From NCBI GenBank assembly GCA_916610825.1, contig OU744446.1:19517959-19581958 (forward strand): a DNA stretch of 64,000 bases. The letters are read 5' to 3'. The stretch is from Haliclystus octoradiatus (lineage: Eukaryota; Cnidaria; Staurozoa; Stauromedusae; Haliclystidae). The notes beneath the pieces were generated by a model that saw only the letters and a list, made by a program, of their open reading frames with translations, did no database searches and was not told the origin of the DNA. This document shows positions 46,042 through 58,000 of the stretch, one piece after another (the stretch's first letter is position 1; the number at the start of each line of letters is the position of its first letter). The position numbers and the translations under genes were made by a program.

Positions 46042-49000
46042 GTCCATCATATTTTTTACCTGATCCACAACTTCGTCGTGTACAACATTCATATACATAC
46101 TATCATATAAATTAACAAAGCCAGGTAAACAGTCGATTGAACTAACACAAACCCAATGGTCATGTCCAGTATGTAATATTTGTATAAAATCTCCATAAAC
46201 AATGTCAAAATTTTTGAAAGGACCAAGAGTAGGTCTTTGATAACCATCAATCAGAGGATTTACTTGTTGGATAAGATATTGTGATGATTGAATAATATCA
46301 GAGTCTAGCCAACCGTTCTTAGAAGCGATAAGTTCATAATGTTCATCATTAAGATTACAGTACTGTTTAAACCTTTCAACTTTCCCAGTTATACTAAAAT
46401 TTATTGATTCAATATCATCATCACTATCATATGCAGTTACATTACTGCCGGTAGGTTCTTTAGCTGTAACCTTGACTGAAGTTTTCAGAGACCTGCACAC
46501 ATAGCATGTCCAGGAAGTTTTATAATTGTTTGGCCTTTTTTGTACCCTAGGCACACAAGATGAAAGTAAACACCATTATTACAAGCTTCACTGTGGCATT
46601 TAATGATATTATCACCCTCGTTAGGTTTCTGCTTACATATACAAATTTCATCAAAAGCCAGTACTTCAACAGGAATATCTTTTAAAGTGGACTTCTTTAC
46701 AGCTTTCTCCTTCTTCACTTTTGGCAATCTATGGCAGTTGGGACATACCCAGTTAGTAGCAAACTCGCTTAGTTTTAAACAAGAAGGACGAAAAATAGAA
46801 ATTGGACAACTATCGTTATGAAATTTGATAGTTGTCTCATCTCTATCTTCCTGGCAAAAACATACAGCACTCGTAGCTTGCAAGGATTTCTTGAGGTCGG
46901 CTTTCTGAGAGTACCACCTGCCAAGTACTTCTGCCAGAATACAGTTTCTCCAAAATAGATTAATCTTTGGCAATACAAAATTCCAATGTTTTTCATCAGG
47001 AAAAATTCTTTCATGTATGAAAGACGCATCAGAGCCGTCAAATCCAAAAACTACAAAATCACATGCAGGTGCTTTTGTTGTAAATATTTGCTGCTGTACT
47101 TGATAATAATATTGATGGTCTCTAATCAATGATAATCTGCCATTAATTTTCTCAAGACACGATGCTTTTTTGGTACTATAATTATCAAAGTCCAATTCAA
47201 TCATGCAGTAAGAGCATTTGATCTCACCACAAATTTCACCACAACAATCACACTGCGATATGAAATATGGAGTAGCGTGGATCCAAGGATAATCTTTGTT
47301 GATAATTATTCCACATTGTTTTAATTTATAATTTTTATGGAACTTCTCCATTTCAGTAGCAAATAATTTAATTGCATACCCTTCGTGGCTGCATCCATAA
47401 TCAGTAGCTGCTGAGTGGAAACTGAATATCTTTGGATAACATACAGATTTAATTAAAGACTTTGATGGCTTTGAAGGATTTGTATGTGATGCGGCTTTAC
47501 TGATGGAGGCACCAATACGACCCGCTCTATGTTTATAAAAAGCATTAGTTGTTGCTGAGTGTCTTTTTTAATAATAGTTACCTCTTCATCTGTGATATTG
47601 AAATCTACATCATAGCATTCTGCAATTAAACGGTGGTAATCATAGTCCAAATATTTATCTTGATAGAGATCCATCACAGTTCTCACGTTTCTGCTGTCAG
47701 CAACAAAAGACTTGGAATAGGGGTTTACCAGACTGAGAGCAACTGGCTTGATTGGACAATTATTCAATTCACTGTAGAGCACTGCTAACTCACTATCCGT
47801 TGTCATTGGAGTATCATTTTTCTGGTCATCAATAGCTTTAGCCGCAGTTATAACATTCTCGTTAGGTTGATTTACTGAATCATTTATAACAGATCCAGCC
47901 AACTGATCTAAATTTTTCTTCATCTTTTTACTTGATGTGATATTGATGTCCTCAATCGTTACATAGTTCACTTCTTTTACAAATGTTGGTAAAATCCAGG
48001 TACACTTTACTTCAGTGCATGCAAGCTTTCCATTAACTCTGATCCAGAACTCAATATAAAATAATATGCTTGCTACATGGGTACAACATTCTCCTAAGCC
48101 AGCCATACAGACACAATGTGCAGCCAATACTTCCCCATCTTCTTCAGCAATTAACCACGCCTGTAATGGCCGCTCGTTCATACGTTGTGGGTGTCTCACC
48201 TTTCCAGTAACCAAAACTTTTGTACCAAATACCTTTCCAATAACACTGGTAACAAAACCAGACACTAACTGATTGTAAGCTTGAAGACTTTTAAATGCCT
48301 TGAACTGTTTTTTAGAATAATAACTTGTTTCAACGACAAGGTACGACACAAAATCAACAGCGTCAACTGCTGGTAAACATTCTGAGTCCAAACTAATGTC
48401 AGGAACTAATAAAGGATCCACACCAATCAACGAAATTTTATCGATATAACGCTTTTTAACATCAGCGTCAAGCTTTTCGGCATAAAGAGATAATTTAATG
48501 CGTTGTAATTCATCGACAGAAGCAGTTTGAGTTTTAACGTTCGTGCTCGAGGAAGCCATTATTCGAAGTGCAACACCAAGATGGCGGAAGAACGATATTG
48601 AAAACTGTGTGACGTCACGTGAAAAAGCCCTATTACGAAGAGTGTCTAGGAATGAAATAATTGACAACAAAGCAAACATGCAGTAATGATTGAGATTTAA
48701 ATTTCAAGTTTATTTAGAATAAAAAAATCAAAAACAGAAATAATTTTACAGAAAAAGTGAAAAAAGTTACTAAGATTGTGTACAGGAAAGATTTTATCTT
48801 AAAAGAGTTTAAAAATGTCAAATTATGAAATTAGTAACATTGTAATCTTTAAAAAGTAAAATTGTTATTATAAAATGTTTAATAATGTCAAATAATCATA
48901 GTTCAAATGAAGTTTAGTTAGTACTAATTTCTTTTTTTTATTATACTTTCTTCGTCAAACTTTTTGGATGTTCTCGAAGCGTTTTTTAAATGACACAGAA

Positions 49001-52000
49001 CTGATTCCTTGTTCCACTTTGAAGAGCTTCCATTTTTGGGGACAGAGTGCCTTGGAGCATCAGTGCATGTGGTTGATTTCTTTCCAGTTTGAGAACTATT
49101 CAATATGTTCTTTTTCCGAAAAAAACTCCCATTCCAGCTCTTATGATAGCTGTTTCATCAGTTGTCTGAATAGTAGCTATTCTTTGTTTTATATCATCAT
49201 CAAGTCATCATCATAATAGAAGATTTGCTTTGTTGATTAAGTCGTTTATTTTCAATTACCCTTCTCTATCTTTCTTATTGTAATGCTAGAATGTATATTG
49301 GCCGAATCTAATTAAATGGATCCGGCTGGTTCGGTGATCCGGTAAAATGGCCGGAATCACAGAACTTTTTCTGGCCAACAGAAGATTTGCTGCATCCCTA
49401 TTTATAAACAACAGTTCTTGAAAAGTTCATGAACAGGTCATCAAGTTCATGAAAATTTTGTTAAAATCATGAACAGTTCATGAACCTATAAACAATTCAT
49501 GAACTTAAAGCAGGTCATGAACTTTAAATGGACAAGTTCATGAACATTTCTTGAACTCATGATAGTTCATGGACTTTTTTGCAGGGGTGATTATGAGTAA
49601 TTTTTTTTCAGAAAGAAAAAATGGTGTCAAGTTTTAATTTGTAGAAATCAATTCTCATTTTTGAATATAGTTGAAAGTAGCTTGACCTTTAACAATTGTA
49701 ATCCGTAAAATCAATGTATTGTTCAATTATTATGACTAATCAGTGGCTAACTGATCGGCATCAAACATCGGCAAATTCCGTTATCGTCCCACCCCTAGTT
49801 ACTGGAGGATATATATAGATTATTATAGATGATGCAATAGCCTAGCGATGCTTGTTAGCAAGGTTTGATGTTGTTAAGATAATCAATCTAGCTTGCTAAC
49901 TGTAAGGAATTATTGTGTTTTATCTGCGTTTATTCCAGTTACTAATAATGAGCTGACATGAATCAACATCCAAGTATTCACTTGTGTAGTACCTTAATTT
50001 GAAATACTTCTTTATTCAATTATTTTTTCTTTTAGATTTTGGGAATGTACAGTAAATACATCTGCAATGTTATTATCTGGTCAAATTTCAAGTTCTAACC
50101 AAATTTTAATTCAAGGCTATAGTATAAGGTTAGTTATTCTGCAGCTTGATTTCAATATTCTAAAACCATCTGCAGATCAATTGTTAATGTCTGGATTGTT
50201 TGGACGGAAGTGTTTCATTATGCGTTGCATATATCTGTTCATTTAGCCTATCAATCAAAAATCAATGCTTTTTCTATCATTTATGTACGCCTTATTATCT
50301 CGAAAAAGAATATTTTTGGGAATGAAATTTTGTTTTCAAGATCAGCCGGCAGGTGTGTTTTTCCGCTGCTAGTGGCAGATAAATGACATGAAAGATGGTA
50401 GATCACCAACCCGTAGCCTCATTCTGATACTCAGAAACACAATAGAAACCTCTATTTCAACTCTTCTGTAAATCTCTCTGCGTCTTCCGTTATTCCCCGT
50501 TTAAGACCTGCCCCGATGAGCTCGTTGAAAAATACTTACCGAAAAAGTCTTACATATGGTCTTTCTGTTTGCTTGCATTTTAAACAACTTTTCCAATATA
50601 ACACACAAACCTACAGTGTTGTTTGACTGGGTCCAAGTCCTGCTTACTTTAAAACATCGATCTTTAACAAGTTTATACAATTTCTTGAACAATAGAAGTG
50701 TCAAATGGCATGACGAATAAATTCTATGTAAACAATGAAATTGTGTATTTTGAAAATCTTTCCGCTGCTAATATAATTTCAAAATCATAACATTTAGAAA
50801 ACAATAACCAACTCACACAAACAACAATCATTTCAAATCTTTTGTGACTTCACAATGACAGGCTTAACAATATCGCACTGAAAACATTTATGCCTACTTC
50901 ATAATGACAAACCAATAAATCTTTTGTAAATAAATCAGGAAGAAATTATTTCGTAAAGTAATCGGGAATTAACATCAATTACTTTATCGCTGCAAATACT
51001 CGTAACTTGAAAAAGTAATTAATTACTTACATATTACTTTCCTCAAAAAAGAAATTAATTACCCCTAAAATTACTTCAAAAGTAACGAGTACCAAGTAAC
51101 GCGTACTCACAACAATGTTTTCGTCATTGTAAAGATTTGATTTCTACACATATCCACAGTATTTTTTCTTAGTAAAAATCTTCCAACAAAAAAGAAATTG
51201 AACATGTAATTAAAGGTGTAATATGACAGTGGTGTCTCTGAAGTACAATTTCAATGCAATTTCAGTCAAAACGAAGCTATAACGATCATAACATGTCATC
51301 ACTGCAAGTTACATTATGTTGCTTTTAGATCAGCTAAATTCCTGAACATTATGTTGATTTTAGATCAGTGACATTCAACATCATCCAACCGTTTCTTCCT
51401 CCAGTTCTACCACAAGAGGTAGGTATTATAACGCTCAGATATTTTTACAACTTCAAAATCCAATCATTATACAAATAATCAGTTGACTTGCAGAATATTT
51501 CTCTCATTCGTTATCTTCTTCAAAACCATTTCTAAAATCATCAATTGATTCCTAGCAATTTGATTGGTCGATGAGCATGCATGTAAAAGTCGATGAAATC
51601 ACGCTTCACCCTTTGTTCTAAAATAATTGAAATAATCATTATTCCTAGAAATTTGATAGGTCGATTGAGCATGCAGGTAAAACTCGAAGATTGCAAGGTT
51701 AAAACATGTTTTTTTTTTACCCCAAAACAAAACAAGTAATCGAAATGACAGAACAACAAAATTTAAGTTTTGTACCTGATTTAAATGATGGTATAATTAA
51801 TAATAAGGATAATAGTAATAATGGCAGCAGGTTTGTTGAAGAACTTGACAAACTAAAATGCAAAGGACAGGTGTATTGTAGACGGTGTCGCCCTACCGAA
51901 GGCACCCGTACCACCCCTCTATTTCTAGACGAGTGGCTTTTTTCGCTGGAAGCAATGATTTTAAACGCTCTTTGTTGATCTCAGCCGCGACACTGCAGAT

Positions 52001-55000
52001 CAATTTCAACAGATTCATGGCAGATAGGTGTTGATTGTCAATGTGCAACGATGCGCCGCAGCTACTCACAAAGCAATTCCCTCTGGACCATTCCATCCGC
52101 CATCCTCAAATGGTACTCATTTGATGTTTCAGATAAAGTCAAGGCTGAGTTGACCTTAGGGGGATTTAAACCACAGTCGATCAGATATGATCCGATCTGA
52201 AGTTCGGTTGCTCTGCCATCCGAGCTAATCCTCCTATAAAGGACACAAAATATACAAAACGGCTCATGCAATCAAAATATTCATCCAGCTGGACCATCGT
52301 TCAACAATTGTACGGTCGCATCGGTTAACATGTATTATAACGGTTAGATGACTTACATCACCTTATTTGACATAACAAATTTCAAATGCTGTTTCTTCAA
52401 ATTAAATTAAATTATAATGATTATTCATGTGATGAATCTTCGTTGATCTTTTATCGTCAGTAGTTCAAAGTACGAAAAAATAATGGAATTAATTTAATAA
52501 TTCAAAAATAATTTTCTGCACTCAGTGGCCACAACATCACATGATCAAATTCACGATTCTGATTGGGTCAACTTTGTTCGATTCTTCGTGAGCAAAGTTG
52601 ACAGTTTTTGTTGATAAAATTAATAACTTCAGAGACTAGAACGATGAAATACTACATAGGCATATTTTCCGTTTTAGAAAACTGTTCATGCACATGTTTT
52701 GCCATGCTCCATCGCAAATTCCTGCACTCAGGGTGTTGTCCGACACTCGGGAAGCTAGAATAAACTCGTCTACGACAATAACAAATTAAAATGTAACCTA
52801 TTCCAGCTCTTAGCTTTTCTAGGGTAGTATTCATTTTGAAGAAGATTAATTGTTAGTCATTGATTCCAACATAACCTGTAGTTTACCTTTATTTCAATGG
52901 AATTCAGGAAAAATAATTTGATTTTATGTATAATTTTCTTTTCAGTTATGCATCCCAAGTACTTTATCAAAATCATTGCAGGTAAATTTTACCAACGCCT
53001 TTCCGATTCTAGATTATGAATCCCTTAAGGCCAAGTTGAAATTTGCCAATCATTTTCATTTCATTTATCTGAAATTTTCACTTTTCCAAAAATATTTAAC
53101 AATGAATTAACCAGAATTTATTTTTAGTGGTTCAAAATTGAGCTGGAGCGCTGTTTTTTCACAAGCTTCTTAAAAATTCATGGGCTTCTCGTCAACACTC
53201 TTTATCAAATCTTTATAAACGGTTTGTTAACATTGAGCTGCCTGTCTTTCATGAATCTTCTCTTAAAAAAGGTAGGCATTAAACGCTCATGAACTATTCA
53301 CAGAACAGATATATAGGAATCCCATGTATCCAAGTTGTATTTAAAGGGGCATTATTGACCGGCGATAATTGTTTTGAAAAAAAAAAGAATTTTCATAGCG
53401 ATGAAATCTGGTAACTGGAATATATCATGAAAAGTGTTTCGATGGCAGAAAAACTACAAAGAAGTGTTTTGTGATTTGCTAAGACCGTTTACCAAAGATG
53501 CAATATGGAATAAAGCATTATATTGAAAGAAAGCATAATGGAGATAATTGTGCAGATTTGATACTGTGTTTTGTTTACAAATCCATGAATGTGATATTTC
53601 TTGCAAAGAACAAACATATCGAATATAGCTTCATTTTGACAACATCAGATCAGCGGCTTATATTTCTGTATTTCAATCACACTGACATTACTGAACCTCG
53701 ATCGAATAAAATAAACATCATATGTGATTTCTGGGTGTTTGGATATCATGGTTTGCTACAGAATTGATTCCAACTGAATTTAAATAATGACCGTTGCTCA
53801 GTCGTTCGTTTGTCTGTGTTTCGAACCCCAATGTTTTTGGTAAGAAATATTCCGCTAAAAATTTTTTTCCTTGTTCGCTTCGAATGATGATTTTAAGGAC
53901 ATATACATATGCCGTATTTGAACCCTGATTTTCATCATCTTGTTGTCATCATCCTTGTGTATTTTAAAAGATGTAGCAATATTAGAAGTTGCGTTTCAGA
54001 ATTCACAGCTCAACTATCATCAACTCACTGAAATAACATGACGTAAATAAAATAGCTGTGAGATCAGATTTCAAAATTCCATACAAAGGCTGCCGGTCTT
54101 GTTTGACCCTTTAAGCATGATAGACTATCATTGAGTCTAAAAACACTTACGTTAATTTATGTTTAAACTCCTATTGAGTTCTGACATTTTTGATCCTAGC
54201 AAAACCTTCCTTTTCATAGCCCAAGGAACAACTTAGCAAGCATCATCACCAACGATCTCACAATGATGATTTTAGTGTTTCCTATGTTTTGTTGTTGTGT
54301 TACTGATTCATCTATTATTCAAAACATCAGACAGTTTGGAAAATTACCTTTGTTGGCTCACAAGGTGTTCTCCCTTGATCATCTGTCAATGCCATTAATC
54401 TCCTTTTCTTTGTTTTAATTCCTGGTGAAGGATCGATCTTCTCTCGGAAAGATGATTATAAGGTTAGTTAAATGAATCCTCACGGACAGTTCAGGAATTT
54501 TGGGTTTTTTAACGTTCATGAACTGTTCATGAACTGTTCATAAACTCCTGAACAAATTGTTTTTCGCAGGGGTACTTGCTTGCAACAAAGTTTCAGACCA
54601 AAAATGTTGAGGGTCGATCCCAGTCAACAATTTTCTTTATGGGGTATTTCCCAGAGATTAATATTGCGAACAAGATTACTCAATAATGTGCCTTTATTCG
54701 ATACAAACATACAAACATGCATTCGCTTTTTCATAACCATTATGAAAGATAATACACAACAACAACAAAAAAGTTTGATATATATATATCAAATTATTAT
54801 ATTTAATTTTATTTTATCATGTGTCCAACTGCCTATGAGGTCATAATTAGGACAATTAAGAACATTTCCTGAGCTTGAGAGGTGTAGCTTTATTATGAAC
54901 ATTGCATGACCAGTTCATGAACACATTCATGAACTCGTTTTACAGAGGTACCTATTTATTTCTCTGATTTGATAATTTTCTTCTATATCCCATCGAAATG

Positions 55001-58000
55001 TTCACACAATATAATTTGGGTGAGTCAGAGTGCATCGTTCATTAACATAGCACCATGAAGCTTCTGTTGTTTTCACTCTGATCACAATAAATTACTGCTT
55101 TATTTTCATTTAATTCATTTTTGTAAGAAGTAAATTACATTTGTGACCATTTGTTTTGAATATATTTAAACATGGGAGATATTTACTGCTGTTCATAGCT
55201 ACAGTAGCTGCTGTCTGTTTCTTCATGAAGGAGTGTAGTGATGCATCAACTGGAACTAAATGTTAAACTGTAGCAGGATTGTAATATATCTTTTTTCGTT
55301 TTTGTTTGTTGAATTATTTTGTTTTGATAATTGTCACTCTTCAAAATATTTTGAATAAATTTTAACTTCCTGTGTTTTGGTTGCGTGATCCAAACAAGGA
55401 CGTTAGCCAATCAAATTGCTCGAACACCATTCAAAGTCTTATAATACTGTTTATTATGTATGAGCCCTTTGAAAATAAAGGTATCTTGAAGGTATCTTAA
55501 TAAATTATGATCTGATCTGATGTGCACTCATATGACTTTGTGAAGTTTTTTGTGAAATGTTCACTGTTTTTTTGGTTTTGAAATCAAACCCTGAAATTTC
55601 TATATTAATCGTAGTTAAATCTGTAAATATTCAGAAGTGTTTTCTATTATTTTCAGTTTGGATACAGTTCTATTGAAAGTACATGAAAACGGTGATTGGA
55701 GAGATCTTGCCTGGACAAGAAATTGTTTCGGAAAGGTAAGTAAGACAAGTCCTATGAAAGAAGTATCGATGCGAAACATATAACATACTTTAAATACCCT
55801 GCAAAAGGGTATGAGTTTATGGCGGTACTGAAAATGCTGATAAAATGGGGTCATTACAACGATTTTAAACTGTGTTTTATCATAGTTATCACAAGTTATC
55901 GTTTAAATATGTGACCTAACGAGCTCATTCATCAGATAAACACTATGAAGCAGCACTTAGACATTGGAAATGATCTGTCAAGCTAAAACCGTACATTGGT
56001 GTTTACGTTTTATAGATAAAGTTAAAATCACTGTCTGTTTGTGAATCATAATATATTTGGTTTGGCATTTGGTGCTTGGTTGGTGGACAGATAGCAGTTG
56101 ACAATAATATAAGTTAGGATACCGCAGAAAGCAGACCTGTCACCACCAAGCCAAGCACCAATCACACTGCTATGTCATTGGAATACCTAATATACTTACC
56201 TTACCAATTGAAAGAGGAGGGAGGGAGTGAAAATGATAAATCATGTAGAGTGTGCAGTATAGCACATATATATCAATAGAATGCAGTATAGCAAGACGTG
56301 CAGTATAGCACCTAGACAAATCAGTTCTGAGAATTCAGTGCAGTATAGCACACAGATATATCAAGCAAGTCAACCACTAGTGCTTAGAGCAATATAAACC
56401 TGACCAGTCAAGAGGGTCATGTTAAAGGTGGATAAAATCATGATATTAAGTTGGTAAAAACCAAATTCTGATAGACAATAACTCAAATGCGACTAGCACG
56501 CTAGATCACGATGGCAAGAGTGATTACCCCACCCTAGCATCTCGGACATGCACAAACAACAGATTACACTTACCAGGTATAATTGCACCCACATGACAAC
56601 GCATGCTCTCCACTAAGGCGCTTGAACCACTGACCTGATCCGCCTATCATGATTGTATGCTGCTTGCATCGGCAGATAATTAATGTGTTCTCTATTTACT
56701 AACATTGTCTTGACATACATGATTTTAACCTCACTTAAATGTTCATTTAAGAACAATTATCTGTCAAATAAGTATTTTTTTCTTACTAATTCACAAAACT
56801 ACACCAAAGAATTATTAAGCAGCAAACACAGAGTGGTAAAACTGATATTAAATGGAGCAGAGAAATGTCCCATTGTTTGAGTCTCTTGATTTATTATGAT
56901 TACATTTTTTTTATTACTGATTACATAATTAATTTGATGTGAGTTGGATGCCTATTAAATTTCCTGCTTTCATCGCATCGAATCTGACTCAATCTAATTG
57001 CAACATTGTTTTTATCAGGAAGAAGTAACCGATGTCTTAATGTCAAGGAGCAAGATATATTTACTTGTGGATGGTGTTGTGTATATCAGCAAACAAAATG
57101 GATCATTTGAGAGGATAAACATTGGTGAGTTGGAATACACAAAGTCATTGGATGTTATTTAAATGTAAACAAGAATCTACAATGTTAATCGCTATGTTAG
57201 TATGTTGAAACTGTTTGTTACACAAGAAAGCATTTGACTGTTGTGTCATACAAATTTATTATGGAAATAGCTGTGTTGGGACTTCCGATATGTCTTAAAT
57301 TATCTATCGCATTAATACCATAAATTAGAAAAACTGATATGAATGTTATCTTGAATGTTATATTTATTGCCAGATTGTGTTAGCTTCAAAAAGATCTATA
57401 CAAATGACGGGTATATTATGATGGTGAGTGTTTTTAATTTTTATGAAAACTTCATGATTCACTTTTGAGGCATTGTCATGGACTTTATATTTGTGACTTA
57501 TTTGGGATTCATTTGACTAATAGTCTAGCAACAAGTGATCTAGAATCTGAAGCCAGTTCGGCATCAGAAATTGGTTATACTTGATGGGGAAAACCCTTTT
57601 AAGACAAGTGGGTGGTCCCAATCTGTCAACATTAAATAATTGAAAATATGTTAGGCGCTTCTGCGGTTGCATCCTTTTGAAGGCTGTAACCTGAAGATCG
57701 ATGGTCAGCTGAACAATGACTGATTTAAATGTATTTATTTATGTTATTATTTTATTTATTTAATTGTTAGGCCTTAATTATTATATTAATTATTAAAAAA
57801 GGAATCTATATTATGCAAGTTCATAAATCTATTTGAAGTTTATAAATAGTTAATAGACCATTTAGAACTGTGCATGCAATTAATTGTTCATTATATAGTC
57901 GATTAACAGTTATTAACCTGCATTCACAGTCTATTAACAGTTAATGAGCTTTTTGTTTCCATGAAATGTTCAACAAATGTTTGATGATTGATTTTTTATC

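Larger units (their letters stand above)
39283..48629. mobile_element. ISL2EU-like DNA transposon (9.35 kb including a nested LINE)
   Basis: Left end GAGCTTTTTCATTGACGTCA; right end, reverse-complemented, GGGCTTTTTCACGTGACGTC. After a variable stretch both ends again share CCGCCAT(G/C)TTGGTG(C/T)TGCACTT, so the terminal repeat is about 70 bp. TA (or AT, read one base over) flanks both ends as a 2-bp target duplication. Inside are two convergent genes: a THAP-DDE transposase (plus) and a SWIM-YqaJ-PHD-Ulp1 protein (minus). THAP transposase plus YqaJ nuclease is the combination I know from ISL2EU elements. Without the LINE it is about 5.4 kb. It lies in the CATSPERE intron between exons 5 and 6. 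Confidence 0.8.

Noticed and set aside
48560..48679. Forty-codon N-terminal extension of the SWIM frame
   Set aside because: It lies in the terminal repeat of the transposon; MASSSTNVKT at 48559 is the natural start.
52115..52235. A functional tRNA gene
   Set aside because: Boxes are present but acceptor and anticodon stems do not pair, and a SINE body follows.
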